A program made the position numbers and the translations under genes. A stretch of DNA of 22,264 bases from assembly GCF_019052655.1 (NCBI RefSeq), contig NZ_JAHQVB010000031.1, positions 1 to 22,264 on the forward strand. The letters run 5' to 3'. This document shows, piece by piece, positions 12,445-20,693 of the stretch. The notes beneath the pieces were generated by a model. That model worked only from the letters and a program-made list of their open reading frames with translations. It did not search any database and was not told the origin of the DNA. The DNA is from Holdemanella porci. Lineage in GTDB: Bacteria; Bacillota_I; Bacilli_A; Erysipelotrichales; Erysipelotrichaceae. Position 1 is the first letter of the stretch. The number at the start of each line of letters is the position of its first letter.

Positions 12445-13740
12445 ATGAAAAAAAATGAAGAATATATTGTAACATGTATCGATGATACAGATTTAAATAG
12501 TGGTGTTGTAAAAATTGACGATATGGTTGTCTTTGTGCCAAACTTATTGATTGGTGAAAAGGCAAAAATCAAAATCGTAAAAGTCAACAAAAAATATGCT
12601 TTTGGCATAATTACTCAACTTTTAAAGCCAAGTATAAATCGCCAAGAACTTACTTGTGAAGTTGCTAAAACATGTGGTGGGTGCCAACTTCAACACATGA
12701 AGTATGCTTATCAATTAGACTATAAATATAAACATGTCAAAAAATTATTTGAAGATATTGAAGTAAAGTCAATACTAGGTATGGATTCTCCTTGGTACTA
12801 TCGTAACAAAGCACAGTTTCCGGTTAAAATCAAAGATGGTAAGGTCCTGATGGGTTTTTATCGCCAACATTCAAACGACGTTGTGACATGTAAAGAATGC
12901 AAGATTCAAGATTTTACAATCAATAAAATCTTTGGCTTCATTCAAAAACATATCACAATTGAAATGGCAGAAGGCTTACGCCACATCTTTATCCGCCACT
13001 CAAGTACAGATGAAATTCAAGTGGTATTTATTGGTAAAAATGAAAAGAATATTTTGTCTTTGTCTAAACTATTAAAAAACACATTCTCAAACATCACAAG
13101 TATTGTATTTAACTACAACACACGAAATGACAACGTGATCTTAGGTGATACATATAAAGTCTTATATGGAAATGACTACATCATTGAAAAATGTTTAGGT
13201 AACAAAGTGAAATTGCACTTTAAATCCTTCTTCCAAGTCAACCCTATACAGATGGAAGTTTTGTACAATCAAGCCATTAAAGCCGCTAATCTTTCTGGAA
13301 ACGAAACATGCATTGATATGTATGCAGGCACAGGTACCATTGGTATGGCTGTCAGTAAACATGCGAAAAGCGTGATTGGTGTTGAAATCGTTAAAGAAGC
13401 CGTTGATAATGCCAACGACAATACAAAAATGAATCACCTTGATAATTGTCACTATGTTTGTCAGGATGCCACAGATTTTGCACACGAACGTAAAAGCGAT
13501 AAAATTGATGTCGTCTTTATTGATCCACCAAGAAAAGGAATGGCAGAAAATGGAATCCAAGATACGGTGACCATGCAGCCCGAAAAGATTATATACGTTT
13601 CTTGCAATCCTAAAACGTTATCACGAGATTTAAAAATCTTTAAAAATTATGGATACCAATGCGAATACGTTCAACCTGTAGACATGTTTTGTCAAACAAC
13701 CGGACTTGAATGTGTTGCCAAACTCAGTAAAATAGTGTAA
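12445..13740 (+). CDS. rlmD: 23S rRNA (uracil-C5)-methyltransferase, TrmA/RumA family
   Basis: 431 aa. An N-terminal TRAM-type RNA-binding barrel covers about 5-60. A [4Fe-4S] cluster motif follows: C71, C77 and C80 (CEVAKTCGGC), with C152 (KECKIQ) as the likely fourth ligand. The SAM-binding DMYAGTGTIGM lies near 291, VFIDPPRKG further on, and the catalytic nucleophile C387 in YVSCNPKT; FFQVNP is also present. The enzyme methylates U at C5 in 23S rRNA using SAM. In Bacillota one such enzyme can modify both U747 and U1939 (RlmCD), so the exact target is uncertain. There is no good Shine-Dalgarno before ATG 12445; a TATAAT at 12394-12399 is the likely -10, and translation may be weakly initiated. 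It is divergent from the MarR operon. Confidence 0.92.
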   Translation: MKKNEEYIVTCIDDTDLNSGVVKIDDMVVFVPNLLIGEKAKIKIVKVNKKYAFGIITQLLKPSINRQELTCEVAKTCGGCQLQHMKYAYQLDYKYKHVKKLFEDIEVKSILGMDSPWYYRNKAQFPVKIKDGKVLMGFYRQHSNDVVTCKECKIQDFTINKIFGFIQKHITIEMAEGLRHIFIRHSSTDEIQVVFIGKNEKNILSLSKLLKNTFSNITSIVFNYNTRNDNVILGDTYKVLYGNDYIIEKCLGNKVKLHFKSFFQVNPIQMEVLYNQAIKAANLSGNETCIDMYAGTGTIGMAVSKHAKSVIGVEIVKEAVDNANDNTKMNHLDNCHYVCQDATDFAHERKSDKIDVVFIDPPRKGMAENGIQDTVTMQPEKIIYVSCNPKTLSRDLKIFKNYGYQCEYVQPVDMFCQTTGLECVAKLSKIV

Positions 13741-13754
13741 TATTTTAACACTAT

Positions 13755-13840
13755 GAGGCCGTGGTGGAATTGGTAGACACGCTACTTTGAGGGGGTAGTG
13801 AGTTGTGCTCGTGTGCGTTCAAATCGCATCGGCCTCACCA
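13755..13840 (+). tRNA. tRNA-Leu (anticodon GAG)
   Basis: An 86-nt class II tRNA with acceptor arms GAGGCCG / CGGCCTC, discriminator A and encoded CCA. The anticodon arm is CTACT-TTGAGGG-GGTAG with a long variable arm, and the T arm contains GTTCAAATC. It begins 14 nt after the methyltransferase stop, so the two may share a transcript. Confidence 0.97.
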
Positions 13841-13850
13841 TATAGATATA

Positions 13851-13873
13851 AAAAGTGCTTCGGCACTTTTTTT
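13851..13873 (+). terminator. Terminator after tRNA-Leu
   Basis: AAAAGTGC, a TTCG tetraloop and GCACTTTT, continued by T to 13873. Confidence 0.92.
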
Positions 13874-13884
13874 ATTTTCCACAC

Positions 13885-13911
13885 AAAAAAACTAGACCAA
13901 ACGGCCTAGTT
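13885..13911 (-). terminator. Terminator of the divIC-side operon, overlapping the divIC stop
   Basis: On the minus strand AACTAGGCC-GTTT-GGTCTAGTT (13911-13889, one mismatch) is followed by T (13890-13885). The stem begins within the divIC TAA codon at 13910-13912. Confidence 0.8.
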
Positions 13912-14200
13912 AGTCTTTACTTGGAAATTTAAATACTTGCTCCCCCTCTTTTGTCACTAAGTATTTTCCACGCGCAATATATTCAACATAATCTGGATTT
14001 GTCAGATTCTGTTTTGCCTTCTCCAATTCTTTCTTTTTAGAAGACAATTCTTTTTTTTCTTTTTCCTTTTGAACAATACTCGACTTTAACTCATGCGTCA
14101 TTGACAATTGCTGCAAACCACCCATGATTAAAAAGCCAGACATAACCAGCATTGCGATATATACAAAGAAATGTTGAACTTTTTTTCGTTTTCCCTTCAT
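13910..14200 (-). CDS. divIC: Septum formation initiator, DivIC/FtsB-like
   Basis: 96 aa, ATG 14198-14200 with AGGGG upstream. It has a short basic cytoplasmic N terminus (MKGKRKKVQ), one transmembrane helix (~10-30, FFVYIAMLVMSGFLIMGG), and an extracellular coiled coil (~35-65, rich in Lys and Glu). The family's terminal block NPDYVEYIARGKYLVTKEGE follows, ending VFKFP. Length and layout are normal for DivIC, which works with FtsL and DivIB in the divisome. It is last in a minus-strand run after mnmG, 53 nt downstream, and its terminator overlaps its stop codon. Confidence 0.88.
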   Translation of the reverse strand: MKGKRKKVQHFFVYIAMLVMSGFLIMGGLQQLSMTHELKSSIVQKEKEKKELSSKKKELEKAKQNLTNPDYVEYIARGKYLVTKEGEQVFKFPSKD

Positions 14201-14253
14201 ACTTTTATCCCCTTTTTACTATAGCATATAATAGAAAGCGATTTCAATGTAAA

Positions 14254-16101
14254 TTATTTCACACGCATAGCTAAAATCGCAATGTCACTAGGATTTATAC
14301 CAGAAATACGACTTGCTTGTCCTAATGTTAAAGGCTTGATAGCTGTTAATTTTTGTCTTGCCTCCAAAGATAAATTATCCATATTTTCATAATCCAAATC
14401 TGCAGGAAGTTTCATTTTTTCCATCTGCTGTAAATGTTTCGCATCGCGCTTTGCCTTGGCAATATACCCAGCATACTTTGTCTGGATCTCAATCTGCTCA
14501 TTGATTTGAGTTTCGTAATCCAATCCCGTATATTTTGCCAAGCCCTTAACTGTAATTTTTGGACGTTTAATTAAATCCAATGCACTACATCCATGTGCCA
14601 ATGGATCAAAGCCCAAGCTATCAAGATATTCATTGACTTCACTATTCGGTTTAATATGTGCATTTGAAAGTTCTTCTCGAGCAACCTCAATATCATTCAT
14701 CTTCTTTTTATATGCATCATATCTTTCTTGTGAAACCAAACCAATTTCATAGCCTTTTTCAAGCAATCTTTGATCCGCATTGTCATGACGTAACAACAAT
14801 CTATATTCCGCTCTTGAAGTTAATAAACGATAAGGTTCCTTTGTTCCTTTTGTACATAAATCATCTAACATGACACCAATATAAGCTTCATCACGACGAA
14901 GAACAAATTGTTCTTTACCATCCACTTTCAATGCCGCATTCGCCCCAGCCATCAATCCTTGACCAGCTGCTTCTTCGTATCCGCTCGTACCATTGACCTG
15001 TCCTGCAGTAAATAAATTCTCAACAATTTTATTTTCCATATTCGGCTTCATCTGAAGTGGATCAATCGCATCATATTCAATCGCATACGCATATTTTTCA
15101 ATCACACAATTTTCAAGTCCCGGCAAAGAATGAACCATCTTTTCCTGTACATCAATAGGCATTGATGTTGAGAATCCTTGAATGTAAATTGTATCTAATT
15201 CTTTAGATTCAGGCTCTAAGAAAAGCTGATGTCTTTCTTTATCCGCAAAACGAACCAATTTATCTTCAATACTTGGGCAATAACGAGGACCTACCCCTTT
15301 TACTAACCCAGAATACATTGCAGAATCATGCAAATGTGTATGAATGATTTCATGCGTTTCTGGCTGTGTATAAATTAAATGGCAAATCTCTTGTTTTTCA
15401 AAAGGCAATACATCCTCTTGTTTTGTTGTTTCACTAAAGCGCAAAAATTGATTTGTCCCTGGTTGTGGTTCTGTCTTTGAAAAATCAATTGTATCCATTT
15501 TAATACGAGCTGGTGTTCCCGTCTTTAAACGGAAAGTTTTAATTCCAGCCTCACGCAATGATTCTGACAACGTATTAACCGTCCTTTGATCTTCTGGACC
15601 AGAAACAGTGGAAGTATGTCCTCTTAAAACATTACTTGCCATATAAGTACCTGTTGTCAAAACAACCGTCTTACTTTCAATAAATGTTCCATCTTCTAGC
15701 TCAACACCACAGGCTTTTCCATCCTTGATTACAACAATTTTACATGCTGCCTCAATAATATCTAAATTATCCTGTTCTTCTAATGCCTTTTTCATAAAAC
15801 GTTTATAGGCAATCTTATCGCTTTGAACACGCAAACTCCATACTCCAGGTCCTTTTGTCGTATTCAACATCTTAAACTGTAAAGCCGTCTTATCTGCCGC
15901 AATAGGCATCATACCACCCAAGGCATCAATTTCTCGAACTACGATTCCTTTTGCCGGTCCACCTACACTAGGATTACATGGCATCGAACCAATCATATCT
16001 TTACTTAAAGTCACGATAGCCGTTTTCTTATTCATTCGACTCGCCGCTAAACAAGCCTCAATTCCGGCATGTCCAGCTCCAACAACTACTACATCATACA
16101 T
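14254..16101 (-). CDS. mnmG: tRNA uridine-34 5-carboxymethylaminomethyl modification enzyme MnmG (GidA)
   Basis: Start chosen at ATG 16099-16101 (615 aa, MYDVVVVGAGHAGIEA), which matches the family's N terminus and has GGGTG 9 nt upstream; a GTG three codons earlier is possible. MnmG with MnmE installs cmnm5 at the wobble uridine of tRNAs using FAD, NADH, 5,10-methylene-THF and glycine. Visible features are the FAD dinucleotide fold GAGHAG near 9-14, MPCNPSVGGPAKG, the second nucleotide-binding region VVLTTGTYM, GYEEAAGQGLMAGANAAL, the helical SRAEYRLLLRHDNADQRL, and a C-terminal helical domain ending ASRISGINPSDIAIL. The length is normal. It starts 1 nt after the stop of the flippase gene, so translation is probably coupled. 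Confidence 0.97.
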   Translation of the reverse strand: MYDVVVVGAGHAGIEACLAASRMNKKTAIVTLSKDMIGSMPCNPSVGGPAKGIVVREIDALGGMMPIAADKTALQFKMLNTTKGPGVWSLRVQSDKIAYKRFMKKALEEQDNLDIIEAACKIVVIKDGKACGVELEDGTFIESKTVVLTTGTYMASNVLRGHTSTVSGPEDQRTVNTLSESLREAGIKTFRLKTGTPARIKMDTIDFSKTEPQPGTNQFLRFSETTKQEDVLPFEKQEICHLIYTQPETHEIIHTHLHDSAMYSGLVKGVGPRYCPSIEDKLVRFADKERHQLFLEPESKELDTIYIQGFSTSMPIDVQEKMVHSLPGLENCVIEKYAYAIEYDAIDPLQMKPNMENKIVENLFTAGQVNGTSGYEEAAGQGLMAGANAALKVDGKEQFVLRRDEAYIGVMLDDLCTKGTKEPYRLLTSRAEYRLLLRHDNADQRLLEKGYEIGLVSQERYDAYKKKMNDIEVAREELSNAHIKPNSEVNEYLDSLGFDPLAHGCSALDLIKRPKITVKGLAKYTGLDYETQINEQIEIQTKYAGYIAKAKRDAKHLQQMEKMKLPADLDYENMDNLSLEARQKLTAIKPLTLGQASRISGINPSDIAILAMRVK

Positions 16102-16102
16102 T

Positions 16103-17710
16103 TTATACACCCGATTTCTTTCTTAGTTGAAAGTGAAAAATATTTTGTGGAACTTTTAAATACAAAGTAACTACCACATATACAATTACACTTAATAAAC
16201 CATTTAAACACATCTTGAACAAACATGAAAGTTTTGATCCTTCAACACCATACAATCCAACTTTAGATAGAAGTATTGAAGTAATCCATAACGCTAACAA
16301 TCCAATCAAAATACGCACTACAATAATTAAAGTTTTACGATATGAAATGTTGTATACATCTTGAATCTCTTTTAAATTTTTATAAATGATATATCCTGTA
16401 CCAATAAAACTTGAAATAACAGCACCTGCGATCCCCATGATCCATACAAATGGAATCAAAAGAACTCCTTTGATCAATACACCAATCGCAAGATTTTTTA
16501 ATACATTTTTTCTTAATTCCAAAGAAACCATTAAATTCGTAACTAACGGAGCTAATGTAGATAAGAAACCTTCCAAAGCCATCCATTGTACAACGAATGT
16601 ACACAATTCTAAGTTTTCGGAATAATATAACGTGTAATTCAATGGTCCTGCATACGCAAAAATACAAAACGATACAGGAATAGCTACATATAAAACTACG
16701 TTGATACTATCCAACACATTTTTCTTAACTAACTTATAATTTTTCTTTGACAAAGCCTCTGAAATATGCGGAATTATCGCTGTCGCAAAACCAGGGCCCA
16801 AAATCATTGGGATCGCATTTAATTTACCTGCCACATAATTTGATGCAGAAATGACAGTCGTTGTATCTTTGGCATTATAATGCATTTTTAATCCTGTAGG
16901 AAGTAAGAAACCATTAAATACCTGGTCAATATTTCCTAAAATCGCAACCACTAAATAAGGAATAGCTAGGATAAGAATTTCTCTGAAGATTTTCTTAGCT
17001 GAATGAGAACGTGTCGTTTGTCTTTGTACCATTTCATCCACTACACATTGGTGTTTACGATCAAAATACGCAAATTGAGAAATTGCCGCAATCGTTGCCA
17101 CAGAAGTTGACATAACCGCCGCATATAATGCATACTTTTTATCCCATCCAAACGCATAGACTACAAGGCATGCTGCACTTAGTAAAAAGGCAACGCGGAA
17201 CACTTGTTCAAAAGCTTGTGAAAAAGCATATTCTTCCATTTCTTTTAAGCCTTGATAATATCCTCTAAATGCAGATAATACAGGAACAAGAAAAATCGCT
17301 AGAGATAATATTTTCAAACAATTTGCCATGATATCGGCATTCTTGGCGACCATAGCTGGCGCAATTACATTCGATAAAGTAAATAAGAGGATCATTCCAA
17401 CAAATCCCGTTAAGCCTAAAATCGCAAAAGCAATTTTCTTTACCAGAATAACACTTTTCGCATCTTCTAAAGCAATATAACGAGCTACAAGTGTGGCCAC
17501 GGCAAAAGGGACTCCCGACTGAAATATCGTCAATAAATACGCATATATATTATAAGATTGTGCATATACAGACTGATACGCTTCCGATTGAAGTATATAT
17601 GAAAATGGAATTGTATAAGCCAATCCAATTAGTTTTGATACAAATAGACCGCCTGTTCCGATCAGGCCGCCAACAATAATCGACTTTTTGGCCGCTGAAG
17701 ATTTCGACAT
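16103..17710 (-). CDS. MOP-superfamily flippase, YtgP/MurJ-like
   Basis: 535 aa with about 14 hydrophobic segments. It opens with GGLIGTGGLFVSKLIGLAYT and continues IPFSYIL, then QSGVPFAVATLVARY, the first-helix signature of polysaccharide biosynthesis/MurJ-type exporters. The closest known type by eye is B. subtilis YtgP (about 544 aa), which flips lipid II for peptidoglycan synthesis; a capsule or teichoic-type substrate cannot be excluded. An extended -10 (TGTTATAAT) precedes it, and mnmG follows with a 1-nt gap, then divIC, forming a mixed wall/tRNA/division operon. GGGGG 10 nt before the ATG is a rather distant RBS. Confidence 0.88.
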   Translation of the reverse strand: MSKSSAAKKSIIVGGLIGTGGLFVSKLIGLAYTIPFSYILQSEAYQSVYAQSYNIYAYLLTIFQSGVPFAVATLVARYIALEDAKSVILVKKIAFAILGLTGFVGMILLFTLSNVIAPAMVAKNADIMANCLKILSLAIFLVPVLSAFRGYYQGLKEMEEYAFSQAFEQVFRVAFLLSAACLVVYAFGWDKKYALYAAVMSTSVATIAAISQFAYFDRKHQCVVDEMVQRQTTRSHSAKKIFREILILAIPYLVVAILGNIDQVFNGFLLPTGLKMHYNAKDTTTVISASNYVAGKLNAIPMILGPGFATAIIPHISEALSKKNYKLVKKNVLDSINVVLYVAIPVSFCIFAYAGPLNYTLYYSENLELCTFVVQWMALEGFLSTLAPLVTNLMVSLELRKNVLKNLAIGVLIKGVLLIPFVWIMGIAGAVISSFIGTGYIIYKNLKEIQDVYNISYRKTLIIVVRILIGLLALWITSILLSKVGLYGVEGSKLSCLFKMCLNGLLSVIVYVVVTLYLKVPQNIFHFQLRKKSGV

Positions 17711-17734
17711 AAAATAAATACCCCCAATTTCATA

Positions 17735-17743
17735 ATTATAACA
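17735..17743 (-). promoter_or_regulatory. Extended -10 promoter of the flippase-mnmG-divIC operon
   Basis: TGTTATAAT on the minus strand (17743-17735), 25 nt before the start codon; no good -35, as is common for TGn promoters. Confidence 0.6.
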
Positions 17744-17810
17744 TACATCCTTAAAAGTATTATGATTTTTTAAACATTAAGAGTATAGTAAAGATAAGGA
17801 GTGTGAGATT

Positions 17811-19307
17811 ATGTATCCAGCCTATATACATACGCAAACTACGGCTCGAAACATTGATCATGCAGCCATCAAAACATACCAGATTCCAAGTTTGATTTTG
17901 ATGGAACATGCAGCTTTAAAATCAGCCGAAATTATTGAACAAATCACAAATACAAACCAATCTATCTGTATTCTTTGCGGTCCTGGAAATAATGGTGCCG
18001 ATGGATTAGCAATCGCAAGACTTCTACAGCCTAAATATCCAAATCTATATGTTGTGGTTCCAGAAATCAAAAAGATGTCGGAAGATGAAAAAATTCAATT
18101 TCAAATGGTACAAAATTTAAAAATTCCATTCAGCAAAAATCTTCCTAATGTCACTTATGACATTTATATTGATTGCCTTTTTGGCAATGGATTATCTAGA
18201 GATATTACCGGATTTTATAAAACTATGATTCAAAATGTAAACACATCTCAGTCCACCATTATCAGTATTGATATGCCTAGTGGCATTGATTCCACTATGG
18301 GAAATGTTCTAGGATGCGCCATTCATGCAGATTACACAATTAGCTTGGATTGCTACAAACAAGGACAATGGCTAAATGAAGGAAAAAATCATTGTGGCAA
18401 ATTATATCTCGTAGATATCGGAATTCCTCAAATTCTTCATCAAAAATGCATGGACAAAATTAAAATATTAAATGAGGAGGATATTCATCTTCCAAATCGC
18501 CCATTGAATGCACATAAGTCAACTTTTGGAAAAGCCCTAATGATTGGCGGAAGTCAAAACATGCATGGTGCAATCCACATGGCAAGTCTTAGTGCTTATA
18601 AAAGTGGTATCGGTACTCTTACTTTGATGGTTCCAGAATGTATTTCTAATGTTCTCGCAATCAAATCCGATTTTTATATGCTTCTTCAATGTGCCGATCG
18701 TAATGGTATATTTAGTTCTAAAGCCATTGATTTGTTGAAACAAAATATTAACAATTATTCAATTATTTCAATTGGAAATGGCATGCAAAAAAACAACATT
18801 ACTATCGCTTTAGTTGAACAAGCTTTAAAGAGTGACAAAAAAATAGTACTTGATGCCGATGCATTATGGGCTGCACAAAAGAATATTGAATTATTAAAAC
18901 GGAGTGAAACCACAATTTTAACTCCGCATATTAAAGAAATGTCCGATTTAACAGGTATCCATGTTTCTACCATTATATCAAATCCATTCGAAGTGGCTCG
19001 CGACTTTTCAAAAGAATATCCAAGCTGCGTACTCATACTAAAATCAAGTCAAACCTATATTGCCCATCAAGGCAGTGTCTATGTTTTAGATGCACAAAAT
19101 GCAGGTCTGGCAAAAGGCGGCAGTGGGGATATTTTATGTGGTATTGTCGTTGCGATGCTTGGACAGTGCAAAGATAGTTTACAAGCGGCTCTATGTGCTA
19201 CCTATATTCATTCGCAAAGTGCTAAACTTGATATAGATTTGGCAAGTTTCATGCCAGAAGATATTATCAACAATATTCCAAACACATTAAAAAGGCTGAG
19301 ATCCTAG
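17811..19307 (+). CDS. nnr: Bifunctional NAD(P)HX epimerase / ADP-dependent NAD(P)HX dehydratase
   Basis: 498 aa, ATG 17811 with AAGGAG 9 nt upstream. The N-terminal YjeF_N domain (~1-205) epimerises the R form of hydrated NAD(P)H and carries CGPGNNGADGLAIARLL and the IDMPSGIDSTMG block. The C-terminal YjeF/YxkO carbohydrate-kinase-like domain (~220-495) dehydrates the S form using ADP. It shows HKSTFGKALMIGGS, DADAL, LTPHIKEMSDLTG and the catalytic AKGGSGDILCGI (usually GGTGD). The protein repairs damaged cofactor in the cytoplasm; the fused form is standard in many bacteria. It is monocistronic. Its stop TAG shares the palindrome CTAG with the stop of the convergent udp gene. Confidence 0.95.
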   Translation: MYPAYIHTQTTARNIDHAAIKTYQIPSLILMEHAALKSAEIIEQITNTNQSICILCGPGNNGADGLAIARLLQPKYPNLYVVVPEIKKMSEDEKIQFQMVQNLKIPFSKNLPNVTYDIYIDCLFGNGLSRDITGFYKTMIQNVNTSQSTIISIDMPSGIDSTMGNVLGCAIHADYTISLDCYKQGQWLNEGKNHCGKLYLVDIGIPQILHQKCMDKIKILNEEDIHLPNRPLNAHKSTFGKALMIGGSQNMHGAIHMASLSAYKSGIGTLTLMVPECISNVLAIKSDFYMLLQCADRNGIFSSKAIDLLKQNINNYSIISIGNGMQKNNITIALVEQALKSDKKIVLDADALWAAQKNIELLKRSETTILTPHIKEMSDLTGIHVSTIISNPFEVARDFSKEYPSCVLILKSSQTYIAHQGSVYVLDAQNAGLAKGGSGDILCGIVVAMLGQCKDSLQAALCATYIHSQSAKLDIDLASFMPEDIINNIPNTLKRLRS

Positions 19308-19325
19308 TGATTCTCAGCCTCATCT
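19293..19325. terminator. Bidirectional terminator spanning both convergent stop codons
   Basis: AGGCTGAGA (19293-19301) pairs with TCTCAGCCT (19312-19320), with the shared CTAG stop (19304-19307) in the loop. T tracts lie on both sides: directly after the stem on the minus strand, and CATCTTTTT on the plus strand. Confidence 0.85.
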
Positions 19326-20089
19326 TTTTGTATCAAATTTTTCAATGTTAAAACAGCACATTTCATTAATGGTTTTAAATCATGATTTTGAATGTTTGAT
19401 AATCCTGCTTTTTCTCTTTCCTGATTCGCTAAACATAAAAACATAGCTCCACTACGAACATGACGAGTTTGTCCTACGATAAACACAGTACTTGATTCCA
19501 TTTCCGAAGCCAGACAATCCAGTCTGCAATACGCATCCCATTTGTTTTGCAACTCTTGATAAACTGGCATTGTTTCCAGTGCATGCTGACCAAAAAAAGA
19601 ATCCTTACTTTGAACAACACCTACATGATAAGGCAGATTAAGTTTTTTTGCACTTTCTACTTGAGCATTTAAAACTTCAAAATGAGGAACAGCTGGAAAT
19701 TCAATAGGTGCATATTCACGTGTTGTACCTTCTTGGCGAATGGCACCACTTGCAATCACAATATCTCCACCTTGAACATCAAGACGCATACCACCACATG
19801 TACCTACACGTAAAAAGGTATGACACCCTAGTTGAATAAGCTCTTCCATTGCGATTGCAATACTGGCTCCACCAATACCAGTTGAAACTACGCTGCATAA
19901 TACTCCATTAATATAGCCTGAATATGTAACATATTCACGGTTGTCCGCAACAAAATATGCATCATCTAAATAAGATGCGATATCCTTTACTCTTTTGGGA
20001 TCTCCCGTTAAAATAACATAATCTCCAACACCATTTTCCTCTAATTGAGTATGATATTGTTTATTTGAACCTTCTGTGTAATCAATCAT
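19304..20089 (-). CDS. udp: Uridine phosphorylase (PNP_UDP family)
   Basis: 261 aa, ATG 20087-20089; AGGA of the RBS begins in the stop codon of the preceding gene. It cleaves uridine with phosphate to uracil and ribose-1-phosphate. Family landmarks in order: VILTGDPKRVKDIASYLDD (phosphate-binding Gly/Arg), STGIGGASIAIAMEEL, FLRVGTCGG, EYAPIEFPAVPHFE, and the ribose/base-binding LASEMESSTVF. The length fits Udp (about 253-260). Substrate could extend to other nucleosides, but the TFLRVGT and EFPAVP blocks are uridine-phosphorylase-like. It is last in the DUF1846 operon, 8 nt after the 99-aa gene. Confidence 0.9.
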   Translation of the reverse strand: MIDYTEGSNKQYHTQLEENGVGDYVILTGDPKRVKDIASYLDDAYFVADNREYVTYSGYINGVLCSVVSTGIGGASIAIAMEELIQLGCHTFLRVGTCGGMRLDVQGGDIVIASGAIRQEGTTREYAPIEFPAVPHFEVLNAQVESAKKLNLPYHVGVVQSKDSFFGQHALETMPVYQELQNKWDAYCRLDCLASEMESSTVFIVGQTRHVRSGAMFLCLANQEREKAGLSNIQNHDLKPLMKCAVLTLKNLIQKDEAENH

Positions 20090-20097
20090 AATATATC

Positions 20098-20397
20098 CTA
20101 GAAAGATTGGAATTGTAAATAGTAGACATTTGGATGAAACATTGCCGTATTAAAGCTATAAGCCTGACAATCATCATTTTCTCCATCCCAGTCATTATTC
20201 AATTTGGATAATAAATCATCGATTTCATCTTCACTCAAATCACTTGTCGCATAAAACTCCATGCAACCAGCTAAACTCGGCTGTAATCGACTTGGAGAAT
20301 AAGACATCTTTGAACAAATTTCATTCAATGCGTTTTGAACAACTTCAACAACAGCATCATCTTCTTTGTCAACAACTACATGCAATCTTATCTTCAT
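20098..20397 (-). CDS. Unknown 99-residue acidic protein
   Basis: ATG 20395-20397, overlapping the stop of the previous gene by one base (TAATG) with AAGGTGA upstream, so translation is coupled. It starts with a strand-like MKIRLHVVVDKEDDAVV, which suggests a small ferredoxin-like alpha/beta fold. It has an acidic middle (SEDEIDDLLSKLNNDWDGEND) and ends in aromatic strands (MFHPNVYYLQFQSF). There is no signal peptide. No family is recognised. The constant partners are the 95-aa gene, DUF1846 and udp. Confidence 0.7.
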   Translation of the reverse strand: MKIRLHVVVDKEDDAVVEVVQNALNEICSKMSYSPSRLQPSLAGCMEFYATSDLSEDEIDDLLSKLNNDWDGENDDCQAYSFNTAMFHPNVYYLQFQSF

Positions 20398-20684
20398 TAT
20401 ACGTTCACCTTATCTACTACATAGTTACATAATTTTTTTAAGTTTGTATCATTAGACAAAGTGATAACTTTACCCAAACTTAAATTCAATGCTGCAATAA
20501 CGGGTTTACCATTATCCATCAATACATTTAAAGTACCAGTAGTATTTTCGTAATATACATCAAACAAATAACTTTGTTTTCCGTTATCTTCTTTCTTTTC
20601 TCTTAAATCAAAATGGAAAGTATCTTTATTTTTTAAAATAATACGAACAGCTCCTGCCCCAGAGCTAGGAATTGATTTTGCCAT
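20397..20684 (-). CDS. Unknown 95-residue protein
   Basis: ATG 20682-20684 with GGAGG 5 nt upstream, the RBS starting right after the DUF1846 stop. It is a soluble protein with a Gly/Ser-rich start (MAKSIPSSGAGAVRIILKNK), a predicted beta-rich centre (TFHFDLREKKE, SYLFDVYYENTTGTLNVLMDNG) and a short C-terminal helix (NLKKLCNYVVDKV). No family is recognised. Its stop overlaps the next start by one base. Confidence 0.7.
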   Translation of the reverse strand: MAKSIPSSGAGAVRIILKNKDTFHFDLREKKEDNGKQSYLFDVYYENTTGTLNVLMDNGKPVIAALNLSLGKVITLSNDTNLKKLCNYVVDKVNV

Positions 20685-20693
20685 AGAAACCTC

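Noticed and set aside
12335..12565. N-terminal extension of the MarR gene to 218 aa
   Set aside because: The extension spans the promoter and operators; the RBS-backed ATG at 12334 gives the normal MarR length.
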